A stretch of 64,000 nucleotides of DNA from Teredinibacter waterburyi. Its GTDB lineage: Bacteria > Pseudomonadota > Gammaproteobacteria > Pseudomonadales > Cellvibrionaceae. The stretch lies in NCBI RefSeq assembly GCF_001922985.1, contig NZ_MRUH01000103.1, positions 1 to 64,000 of the forward strand, written 5' to 3'. Numbering within the stretch: the stretch's first letter is position 1; every line of letters begins with the position of its first letter. A program made the translations under genes and the position numbers. Below the pieces are notes generated by a model, which saw only the letters and a list, made by a program, of their open reading frames with translations, made no database searches and was not told the origin of the DNA. Below, piece by piece: positions 44,046 to 52,024 of the stretch.

Positions 44046-45998
44046 TTAAAAGAGTAAGCGTGCCCCCAATTCAAACCCCCGTCCCGCTTCGGGGGCCACG
44101 GTACGCAAATAGGATGAGGCCGATCGAATATCGGCATCCAATAAATTGCGCACTTTTGCGTACAGCAACACTTGCTCGCCGCGCAGCGGGTAGTCAAACT
44201 TCATGTCGACACGATTAAAGCCTGCGGTTGCTGTTTCGTAAGTTCCTGGGTGAGTTTGCGATTCGGATCGGCTGGCCGTTACCGTGCCGCGCCAAGTCGC
44301 CGCCCGGTATTCCAACTGACTGCCGTAGCGCAGTGGCGCAATTCTAGGTAGGTCGCCACCCTTCTTTAGGCTTGCGCGTACCGAATCCACAAATATTCGA
44401 ATATCGACCGTCTTACCTAAGGTGAAGTTTAGCTCTCCTTCTACGCCTTGAAACTTTGCATCGGCTTGGGTGTAGTGGTACAGGTCGAGTTCGTCGCGTT
44501 GGCTGTTACGATTATCCGCAAAAATATAATCTTCAATACTATTGCTGAACAGGTTGGCGGTAGCGGTAAAAAACTTACTAGACCAAACCAGCCCCAGTTC
44601 AATATTGTTGCTAGTTTCCGCATCAAGATTAGAGTCGCCGATTAAATAGCTGCCGGTTGCCGGGTGTGGCCCAGCTGCTAGTAACTCCTCTGCGCTGGGT
44701 GCCCTCTGTGCTCGGGCAATGCCTAAGTCGAATTGTAATGCGTCGCTTAAAGGCCAGGTTGCCAATATTGAAAGATTGAGGATGTTGTGCTCGATATTGT
44801 CGTCGGCACTTGTAATCGTTTGTGAGTCGACGCGTATTCCCCATTCGACAGCAAGGCTACTAAGTTCTACCTCTTCCATAATAAAAATACCGGCCTGTTT
44901 GGTATCGGAAGCGGGAATAAAGGCTTCGTCACCAATTGCAGCAAAATGATTTTTACTAATTTGAACTCCCAGAGCGCCGCGCATTTTGCCGAAAGGTTGG
45001 TGCAAAACCTCTATACGTGCCTCGGTTCCGCGGTTACTAAAGGCCGTGCCGGGGGAGCCGTCTTCCAGCTCCACGTGATCGTAGTTAACCTTACCGACTC
45101 GCAAATCAACTTTATTAATAAGTGTGCTATCGGGTTGCCACTCGCCTTTTAGGTCGTAGCGCGTTTGCGCCATATCGATACGAACGCGTTCGTCTGAGTC
45201 CGGCGGCACGCCGTAGTTGTTCAAAATCCGATTAATGCTTACACCGAGGTAGCCGGAGTCGAAAAAATATGAACCACCGATGGAGCCTGCGGTTGAGGTT
45301 GCATCGCTGTTGTCGATTTCGCCTTTCGTAAAACCTTCGCTTTTCGCTTGGTTCACATCGGTCAACGCATAGCCGGGAATTTTCGTGTTACCGCTCGACC
45401 GCGTTAAACCGTCAATATGAAAGGAAATATCGTCAAGACTCGTGTCGCCAGTGAAAACAAGTTTGCGTTGTACGTTTTGACTTGAACCGCTTAGATCTAA
45501 ACCGAAGCTAGGTGATTCCCTTGGCCTGTCGGGAATGCGGTTGTCGATTACATTTACCACGCCGCCGATGGCGCCGCTGCCGTAGCGCAAGCTCGCGGGG
45601 CCGCGCAATACTTCAATTTTTTTCGCGAGTAATGGTTCTACGGTAGCCGCGTGATCGGGGCTGGCGGCGGACGCATCCATAGTGCCGATGCTGTCTTGCA
45701 TCAGCTTTACCCGATTGCCACTTTGCCCGCGTATTACCGGTAGGCCAACGTTTGGGCCAAAGCTCGCTGAATGTATGCCAAGCTGGTTGGCGAGGGTTTC
45801 ACCTAGTGTCGCGCTGGCGACATCGCGTAGCTGTTCGCCGCTTAATAAATTGGCGGGGCGAATAACTTGATCAACGGATTTACCCAAAGGCGATGCGGTT
45901 ACCACCACTTCTTCAATAATGTTTTTGGCGTTGGCCGAGAGTGATAAGCCACAATAAGCGATTAGCGCTGCCCATGAGCGCGCATTAAAGATATTCAT
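44046..45998 (-). CDS. ZnuD-like TonB-dependent receptor
   Basis: 650 aa from the ATG at 45998 (GGAGAA upstream); the frame runs 24 bases further to a GTG. Signal peptide (MNIFNARSWAALIAYCGLSLSANA), a plug with the TonB-box-like IIEEVVVTAS, PVIRGQSGNRVKLMQDS and IEVLRGPASLRYGSGAIGGV, and a barrel ending in Phe (FELGARLLF). The plug segment (SPDHAATVEPLLAKKIEVLR) is characteristic of ZnuD-type zinc receptors. The external loops are not especially His-rich. A His-rich small protein is encoded just upstream on the same strand. No Zur box was recognised. Confidence 0.85.
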   Translation of the reverse strand: MNIFNARSWAALIAYCGLSLSANAKNIIEEVVVTASPLGKSVDQVIRPANLLSGEQLRDVASATLGETLANQLGIHSASFGPNVGLPVIRGQSGNRVKLMQDSIGTMDASAASPDHAATVEPLLAKKIEVLRGPASLRYGSGAIGGVVNVIDNRIPDRPRESPSFGLDLSGSSQNVQRKLVFTGDTSLDDISFHIDGLTRSSGNTKIPGYALTDVNQAKSEGFTKGEIDNSDATSTAGSIGGSYFFDSGYLGVSINRILNNYGVPPDSDERVRIDMAQTRYDLKGEWQPDSTLINKVDLRVGKVNYDHVELEDGSPGTAFSNRGTEARIEVLHQPFGKMRGALGVQISKNHFAAIGDEAFIPASDTKQAGIFIMEEVELSSLAVEWGIRVDSQTITSADDNIEHNILNLSILATWPLSDALQFDLGIARAQRAPSAEELLAAGPHPATGSYLIGDSNLDAETSNNIELGLVWSSKFFTATANLFSNSIEDYIFADNRNSQRDELDLYHYTQADAKFQGVEGELNFTLGKTVDIRIFVDSVRASLKKGGDLPRIAPLRYGSQLEYRAATWRGTVTASRSESQTHPGTYETATAGFNRVDMKFDYPLRGEQVLLYAKVRNLLDADIRSASSYLRTVAPEAGRGFELGARLLF

Positions 45999-46148
45999 AA
46001 AATTCTCCACATAGCAGAACACTCAAAGCTCAATCGCGCTATATATGGCAGCTAATTGCTACGCTAAATAACGAGAAAAACGTGAGTGCAAACGTAAGTA
46101 ATTTGCCGCACTAAGTTTTCGAAAGAAAAGCGCAGCAAGAATTGACGG

Positions 46149-46508
46149 TTAAACTGTGTGAAGGTGAGCGGGTGGTGCGCGTATAGAGGTGTGACTGCAA
46201 TTAGCTTTGCGAGGTGCCGCTGGCTTATAAACACGGCTAATAATTGCAGGTGCGGGAAGTAAAACGGGGCTTAGCAGGCTAACAGGTAGAGCGGTGTGGT
46301 GATTGCTGTGATGGCAGAGTGTACAGTGATATTGCGCCTGCTTGTCGTGATCGCTGTGGTGATTGTGGCCGGCCAGAGCTATCGACGATAACAATAGCAG
46401 TGCCGTCGCCACTAATAGCCAGGGGCGCAATCGATGTTTTTGTTGGCGAATCGAGAAGAGCACGGGTTTATCCCAACCAGTTGTCGAGCGCGGTTTTGAC
46501 GTCGTCAT
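46149..46508 (-). CDS. His-rich membrane-anchored metal-binding protein
   Basis: 119 aa from an ATG that overlaps the end of the upstream GT9 gene by 41 bases. A basic N-terminus is followed by one hydrophobic segment (WLLVATALLLLSSIALA), then GHNHHSDHD, a CTLCHH site and a further HHTA stretch, and a Pro-rich tail with HLHTV. The pattern suggests periplasmic Zn or Cu binding, similar to small proteins seen beside metal TonB receptors. It lies 150 bp before the ZnuD-like receptor start and may buffer or deliver metal. Start uncertain. Confidence 0.7.
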   Translation of the reverse strand: MTTSKPRSTTGWDKPVLFSIRQQKHRLRPWLLVATALLLLSSIALAGHNHHSDHDKQAQYHCTLCHHSNHHTALPVSLLSPVLLPAPAIISRVYKPAAPRKANCSHTSIRAPPAHLHTV

Positions 46509-47502
46509 GACTAATCAGTTCCATGAGATCGCAGCCTTTTGCGCGAACTCCCCAGGGTAGCTGTTGCCAAGTTTTAGCCTGCTGTTGTGCGATGACTTGA
46601 TCGTATACAGATACCACGTTATCTAAGTCATTGTAGGGGCCTGTGCGGCGCGGATTGCTGTGCGCATAAAGGCCGATAACTTTAGTGCCGACTGTGGTTG
46701 CCATATGGGCCGGGCCAGTGTCTGGTGCTATGACCAGCTGTGCTTGCTGCAGCAGTGCCAATAATTGTTTTAAATTCGTCTTGCCAATAAAGTTTGCACG
46801 AATATTACCGGTGAGTGCGGTAATTGCGTTACCAATTTCGCGATCGAGCGAGCCGGGGCCGCCACAGAGCACAACTTGTTTGCCCTTGCTGCTCAGGTAG
46901 TCGGCAGCCCAAGCGTAGCCGGCGGCTGTCCAGTTGCGTTCCGCTTTGCTGGCGGCAGGGCTAATAACGACAAAATCGCCCAGTGCTTCGGCTTGTTGTT
47001 TGGCCCAGAGTTCCGCTTCGCTGGGAATGGGAATATGCCATGCGGGTTGCGCTACTGGCGGTACGCCGAGTGCGTCGGCAAAATCCATAAAGCCGTCGAG
47101 TACATGGGCTTGCGCGCGAGGGGCAACGCGTTTATTGGTAAACAGCCAGTGCAATTCTTTACTGCGTTGCCAGTCAAAACCAATTTTTTGCTTGGCATTG
47201 ATACAGGCTGCCGCTAGGTTTGCGCGAAATGCCACTTGCATCAATAGAAGCGCATCGAATTGTTGTGTGCCGATATCCTGCCGTAATTTTTTGTAGGCGC
47301 GTAGGCCTTGTTTTTTGTCGAAAACAATAAATTCAATGCCGGCCATATCGCTCACCAGCAGATGCTCGACTTTACCGATCACCCAGGTGATTTTGGTTTC
47401 GGGCCAGTGCCGTTGAATACGCTCGACTAATGCAACAGCGTGACAAACATCACCAATGGCCGATAACCGCAGGATACAAATGGAGGCAAGTGCTTCACTC
47501 AT
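46468..47502 (-). CDS. Heptosyltransferase-type glycosyltransferase (GT9)
   Basis: 344 aa. N-terminal ICILRLSAIGDVCHAVALVERIQ (with the catalytic Asp-like GD) and the donor-binding ISPAASKAERNW and VIAPDTGPAHMATTVGTKVIGLYAHSNP motifs identify the ADP-heptose:LPS family. Substrate specificity (first, second or another heptose) cannot be judged. ATGA overlaps its upstream neighbour, giving translational coupling. Confidence 0.87.
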   Translation of the reverse strand: MSEALASICILRLSAIGDVCHAVALVERIQRHWPETKITWVIGKVEHLLVSDMAGIEFIVFDKKQGLRAYKKLRQDIGTQQFDALLLMQVAFRANLAAACINAKQKIGFDWQRSKELHWLFTNKRVAPRAQAHVLDGFMDFADALGVPPVAQPAWHIPIPSEAELWAKQQAEALGDFVVISPAASKAERNWTAAGYAWAADYLSSKGKQVVLCGGPGSLDREIGNAITALTGNIRANFIGKTNLKQLLALLQQAQLVIAPDTGPAHMATTVGTKVIGLYAHSNPRRTGPYNDLDNVVSVYDQVIAQQQAKTWQQLPWGVRAKGCDLMELISHDDVKTALDNWLG

Positions 47503-47924
47503 GGGCGCGATTTCACCACTTCGATAATTTCAGTGGTGGAGATGGACGGCGTGCGAGCTAAATAAACAACTTCGCAAATATCCTTAAACTCGTCAAACTT
47601 GCCCGCCCAGTCGTCACCCATTACTAAAATATCGGCGCGGTGTTGTTGCAGGTATTCGCGCTTTAATTCTAGCGAATGCTCGGCAAACACCTCATTTACA
47701 AATTGCAGCGAGCTAATGATCTTCATTCTGTCCCGCTCGGAATACACCGGATAGCGTTGCTTCTTGGAGAAATTGAGTGCATCGGTAGAAACGCCGACGA
47801 TTAAATGATTGCCAAGCGCGGCGGCACGCTCCAGCAGGAGTACGTGACCAACGTGGAATACGTCGTAGGTACCAAAGGTGACGACACGTTTCGCAGGGCG
47901 ATTGCTAGCGGCGGTTTGGCTCAT
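47499..47924 (-). CDS. Glycerol-3-phosphate cytidylyltransferase-like enzyme (TagD-like)
   Basis: 141 aa, the usual size of TagD-type nucleotidyltransferases. The HxGH signature (TYDVFHVGHVLLLERAA), the GVSTD core and the C-terminal RTPSISTTEII, which covers the CTP site, are present. The likely reaction is CTP + glycerol 3-phosphate to CDP-glycerol. The next gene on the same strand encodes a CDP-glycerol transferase-like enzyme with a 4-bp ATGA overlap, which supports the substrate. Another alditol phosphate, such as ribitol phosphate, cannot be excluded. Confidence 0.85.
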   Translation of the reverse strand: MSQTAASNRPAKRVVTFGTYDVFHVGHVLLLERAAALGNHLIVGVSTDALNFSKKQRYPVYSERDRMKIISSLQFVNEVFAEHSLELKREYLQQHRADILVMGDDWAGKFDEFKDICEVVYLARTPSISTTEIIEVVKSRP

Positions 47925-49054
47925 CCGAGAGTACTCTTTTTTGTCGCTGTATCTGTAGCAGAATTATCACGGCTATTCATATTGCAGTTTGCTTCCAATT
48001 GGTCGGCAATTCTAATACTGCAGTTGCCATCGACGGTTCCGACCATTTTTTCGGTGTAGGCAAGACGTTGCGGTCGCATATGATTTGGCTTTTCCAAATT
48101 TAATTTAATGGCGGCAAGCAAGTCAGTTGGAGCGCTAACGCGAGTCGCCACTTCGCCGAAGTACTTCAGGTCTGAATCCAGGCGTTTGTTGAAGCGGAAT
48201 TTAAAAATCCCGCGGTAGGACCAGCGAAGTTTGTAAAAGTCACACCAGATGGCGGGCTTGTCTAAGGCAATAAATTCAAATAGCGCTGAGGACGCATCGC
48301 TAATTAGAATGTCGGCGTTGGCCATAAACTGGAGCAGCGAGTGTTGTGAAAGCTTGGCCACATAAACGTTGCTGTATGTGTCCCACTGCTGCAAACGTTT
48401 ACGCTGCTTGCGATAGGCGGATTTAATATAGGTAAAGAAATGTGGCTTTACGAGCAGGTTGCAACCGGCGATTTGCGCTGGAAAGTCTGCGGGTAAACAC
48501 TCAATACTGGAGGGGTAAAAGGTCGGCGCATAGAGTAGTGTTGGTTTGCGTGGGTCAAGTCCGAGTTCGGCTAAATCGAATCCGTGTAACTCACCGCGTA
48601 CCAGAGGGTCGAGTTTGGCGTAGCCGCTGTCGATAAAAGTTGCGCCTGGAAACTGCTCTTGCAAACGTTGTAATCGGTGTGGGCCTTCGACAAAACGCAA
48701 GCTGGTTTGCGATGCCGATACATCGTAGTAGCACGCCTTGGGGCCAATACCGTGTTGCATTAATGCGGTTTTGCTATAGGCGTGAATCGCATCGAGATTG
48801 TCCATGCGGTTGCCGGTAATCAGCCAAGTTGGACGATTGTCTAAGTAGCACTCGCGTGCTGCGGCTGCTGATTCGACCCAAAGGCAAGTGAGTTTTTCTT
48901 CGGCGATTACCTGCTCTAAAACCTTTTGTAGTTCTGCTTCATTACTGCGATACACCACAAAGGTACAGCTGTGCCCGCGCGCTTCCAGTTCGCGGGCAAC
49001 GGGCAAATACTGCGCGAGATAGTAGAGATGCATGGTATCGAAATAAATATTCAC
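47921..49054 (-). CDS. CDP-glycerol glycerophosphotransferase-like protein (TagB/F-like)
   Basis: 377 aa from a GTG at 49054, chosen because VNIYFDTMHLYYLAQYLPVA is the usual family start and AAGG lies upstream; a TTG four codons earlier sits directly against that AAGG. The fold is GT-B-like: KPTLLYAPTFYPSS near residue 170, LLVKPHFF near 205 and the family motif ILISDASSALFEFIALDKP near 250. It would transfer glycerol-phosphate to a sugar acceptor. In Gram-positive bacteria the family makes teichoic acid; here it is in an LPS operon after msbA. Confidence 0.83.
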   Translation of the reverse strand: MNIYFDTMHLYYLAQYLPVARELEARGHSCTFVVYRSNEAELQKVLEQVIAEEKLTCLWVESAAAARECYLDNRPTWLITGNRMDNLDAIHAYSKTALMQHGIGPKACYYDVSASQTSLRFVEGPHRLQRLQEQFPGATFIDSGYAKLDPLVRGELHGFDLAELGLDPRKPTLLYAPTFYPSSIECLPADFPAQIAGCNLLVKPHFFTYIKSAYRKQRKRLQQWDTYSNVYVAKLSQHSLLQFMANADILISDASSALFEFIALDKPAIWCDFYKLRWSYRGIFKFRFNKRLDSDLKYFGEVATRVSAPTDLLAAIKLNLEKPNHMRPQRLAYTEKMVGTVDGNCSIRIADQLEANCNMNSRDNSATDTATKKSTLG

Positions 49055-49104
49055 AGTAGGGTACAACCTTGTTAATTGTGGCGAGAATTTACGGCCCGAA
49101 TTCT

Positions 49105-50940
49105 CTAGAGCGTTTTGTGTAGGCGCGCGTAGTGCCCATCTTTCGCGAGTAGTTCACTGTGGCTGCCCACTTCGACTAGTTCACCCTTGTCGAGCACAAT
49201 AATTTTGTCGGCCTTTTCGATGGTGGACAGGCGGTGAGCGATAACCAGTGTGGTACGGCCTTTTTTGAGCTGTTCGAGCGCAGTTTGTATTTGCTTCTCA
49301 GATTCGTTATCGAGCGCTGAGGTAGCTTCGTCCAGCACTAAAATAGGTGCGTCTTTGTAGAGCGCGCGTGCAATCGCGAGACGCTGCCGCTGGCCGCCAG
49401 AAAGACGCGAACCATCTTCGCCTACGGTGGTGTTAAAACCTTCGTCTAAGCTTTCGATAAAGCCGCTGGCGGAGGCGTTCTCGGCAGCCTGTTTTACTCT
49501 GATGAGATCCAATTCGTGATTGCTGCCATAGGCGATGTTGGCGATAACGGTATCGTTGAACAAAATCGTTTGTTGGTTTACCAAGGCAATATTATCGCGC
49601 AGGCTTTTCAGGGTGGCAGTGCGAATGTCTTCGCCGTCGATCAAGATACTGCCGCTTTGACTTTCGTAAAAACGTAGCAGCAGGTTGACCAAGGTCGATT
49701 TGCCGCTGCCAGAACTGCCGACCAGTGCGACGGTTTCGCCCGCCGCAATGGTGAAGCTAAATTTTCTCAGCGCAACTTGGTCTTCGCCTTGCTGATTGTT
49801 GTAGGCAAAATGAAGATTGCGAAATTCTATTTCGCCGCGGGTAACGTTGAGTGTTTTCTCGCCGGTGTCGGGTTGCGGTTTTAGGTCGAGGGTGCCGAAA
49901 ATGGTTTCCGATGCGGCTACTCCACGCTGAATAATACTGTTAACCGAACTTAAAGAACGAAACGGTTTCGCTATTAAGCCGGCAACGGTAACGTAGACTA
50001 CGGCTTGTGCGCCATTGCCCTCCCAAAAAACTAACACCAATAAAAATATGGTGGCGAGCGCGCAGGCAATAACAATATGTAGGATGGGTGTTTGCAGGGC
50101 GCTAACGCGTTCGAACTTGGTGCCGTACTTTAAATTTTCGTTTGCGGCTTGTTGGAAGCGGGTACGCTCGTAGTCTTCACCGTTGTAGCTTTTAACTAGC
50201 TTGATACCCTGAATGCTTTCGGTAGCTATATGGGTAACCTTGCCTACGGCGAGCTGTATTTTACGGCTAACGCGGCGAAAGTAACGGCTGGCTAAAACAA
50301 TAAGCCCCGCCAGAATTGGCGTCACAATTAAAAATATAAGGGTTAGCTTCCAGTTGTAATAGAGAAGCAGCGCGAGAAAAGCGATTACTGAAAGGCCATC
50401 GCGGAATAGTATTTTAATCGCGTTGGTAACCGACGCGGTAACCTGTTCGATGTTGTAAACCAAAAGCGAAACCAGCTCGCCGGAATTATGTTGGTCGAAA
50501 AAAATTTGCGGCAATACCACCATGTGATTGAAAAGTTGTTTACGTAAATCGTTAACCACCCCCAAGCCGAGCCGACCCATAAAAAAATTGCCGAGAAACC
50601 CGCCGATACCGCGGACGACACTTAATGCAACGATCGCCACAGGCACAAACCAGATGGCAGAGGTTACTGAGCTGGGAATTAACAGCATGCCGCGCGAGGG
50701 CCGATTTTCGAGGCCGTCGATAAAAAATTCTACGGTCATGGCGAGCAGCGCTTCCATACCCGCAAAGAGTAGAAAGCCGATAACACTGAGAAAGAAGTAG
50801 CCTTTATAAACATAGGCGTACTGGAGCAAGCGTTGGTAGAGCTGTGCGCTTGAAGTCGATGGTTGCCCAGGTTGCGGCGGTGAGCTTGGTTGTGGCTGAT
50901 CTTCGGTTTGTTCAGCTGTCGGCTCGTTAGTATTACTCAT
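49105..50940 (-). CDS. msbA: Lipid A export ABC transporter MsbA
   Basis: 611 aa. After a Pro/Gln-rich N-terminal tail of about 35 residues there are six membrane helices (GYFFLSVIGFLLFAGMEAL onward) with coupling segments typical of type IV ABC exporters, then a nucleotide-binding domain: Walker A GSSGSGKST, signature LSGGQRQRLAIARAL, Walker B ILVLDEATSAL, His-loop VIAHRLSTIE. It flips lipid A-core from the inner to the outer leaflet. Genomic context in an LPS core cluster supports MsbA rather than a drug exporter. Confidence 0.93.
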   Translation of the reverse strand: MSNTNEPTAEQTEDQPQPSSPPQPGQPSTSSAQLYQRLLQYAYVYKGYFFLSVIGFLLFAGMEALLAMTVEFFIDGLENRPSRGMLLIPSSVTSAIWFVPVAIVALSVVRGIGGFLGNFFMGRLGLGVVNDLRKQLFNHMVVLPQIFFDQHNSGELVSLLVYNIEQVTASVTNAIKILFRDGLSVIAFLALLLYYNWKLTLIFLIVTPILAGLIVLASRYFRRVSRKIQLAVGKVTHIATESIQGIKLVKSYNGEDYERTRFQQAANENLKYGTKFERVSALQTPILHIVIACALATIFLLVLVFWEGNGAQAVVYVTVAGLIAKPFRSLSSVNSIIQRGVAASETIFGTLDLKPQPDTGEKTLNVTRGEIEFRNLHFAYNNQQGEDQVALRKFSFTIAAGETVALVGSSGSGKSTLVNLLLRFYESQSGSILIDGEDIRTATLKSLRDNIALVNQQTILFNDTVIANIAYGSNHELDLIRVKQAAENASASGFIESLDEGFNTTVGEDGSRLSGGQRQRLAIARALYKDAPILVLDEATSALDNESEKQIQTALEQLKKGRTTLVIAHRLSTIEKADKIIVLDKGELVEVGSHSELLAKDGHYARLHKTL

Positions 50941-51024
50941 ACAAGGCTCAAAAATAAGTCGCTCGCACTAACGCCGAAAGATGGCATTGGTGCGAGCGGT
51001 GTACAGCGCTGATGTTGGTTTGGT

Positions 51025-51951
51025 TTACTTAATTGGCGCTAGCCAATCGGTGTGATCAGCCAAACCACCGCGTACGGATTCGAAGTACAGGCTTTGTAAG
51101 CGCTCGGTGATTGGACCGCGGCGACCGGCGCCGATGGTACGACCATCTAGTTCGCGAATCGGTAATACTTCTGCAGCGGTACCGGTAAAGAAGGCTTCGT
51201 CTGCAACGTAAACTTCATCGCGGGTGATACGCTTTTCGACAATCGGATAACCGCAATCAGCCGCAAGTTGAAAAATTGTGTTACGGGTAATACCGTCTAG
51301 ACAGCTGGTTAGCTCGGGGGTGTAGATAATGCCGTCGCGAACCACAAACACGTTTTCGCCGCTGCCCTCGGCAACATAACCTTCGTTATCGAGAAGCAAA
51401 GCTTCTTCACAGCCGCAGTCTAGTGCTTCGCGCAGGGCCAGCATCGAGTTGATGTAGTGACCATTGGCTTTAGCTTTACACATGGAAATATTCACGTGGT
51501 GACGTGTGTAGCTGGAAACCCGAACTTTAATGCCGACCTCTTTCGCCTCTGGCGACATGTAAGATGGCCAGTTCCATGCGGCGACAATGACGTGTGTTTT
51601 TAAGTTGTCGGCACGCAAACCCATACCTTCTGATCCGTAAAAGACCATCGGGCGGAGGTAGGCTTCTTTAAGGTTGTTTTCTCGCACCACTTGTTTTTGC
51701 GCTTCGTTGAGCTGCTCTTTGCTGAACGACATCGGCATATTCATGATGTGAGCCGAGCGAAACAGGCGGTCGGTGTGTTCTTTCAGGCGGAATATACTGG
51801 TTCCGTGAACGCCTGCATCGTAGGCGCGTACACCTTCAAACACTCCCATACCGTAATGCAAGGTGTGTGTTAGAACGTGAATCTTGGCATCGCGCCAAGG
51901 GACTAATTCTCCATCAAACCAGATAACTCCATCGCGATCGGCGAAAGACAT
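51025..51951 (-). CDS. ilvE: Branched-chain amino-acid aminotransferase
   Basis: 308 aa, typical class IV. The PLP lysine lies in the CKAKANGHYINSMLA segment near residue 155; the family features GVFEGVRAYD, LRPMVFYGSEGMG and the phosphate-binding GSGENVFVV ... GITRNTIFQLA are present, with EAFFTGTAAEVLPI near the C-terminus. It makes Val, Leu and Ile from their 2-oxo acids with glutamate. GGAG precedes the ATG. The order glnE-ilvE-LPS genes is also found in Pseudomonas. Confidence 0.96.
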   Translation of the reverse strand: MSFADRDGVIWFDGELVPWRDAKIHVLTHTLHYGMGVFEGVRAYDAGVHGTSIFRLKEHTDRLFRSAHIMNMPMSFSKEQLNEAQKQVVRENNLKEAYLRPMVFYGSEGMGLRADNLKTHVIVAAWNWPSYMSPEAKEVGIKVRVSSYTRHHVNISMCKAKANGHYINSMLALREALDCGCEEALLLDNEGYVAEGSGENVFVVRDGIIYTPELTSCLDGITRNTIFQLAADCGYPIVEKRITRDEVYVADEAFFTGTAAEVLPIRELDGRTIGAGRRGPITERLQSLYFESVRGGLADHTDWLAPIK

Positions 51952-52024
51952 TGTGTACTCCAGAAATAAGTCGGGCTGTAATATTAAGTTAATTTATGTT
52001 GCTTGGTGTTACCTGGTAATCGCT

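Noticed and set aside
46022..46148. Zur box before the ZnuD-like receptor
   Set aside because: No palindrome close to the known Zur consensus could be found by eye.
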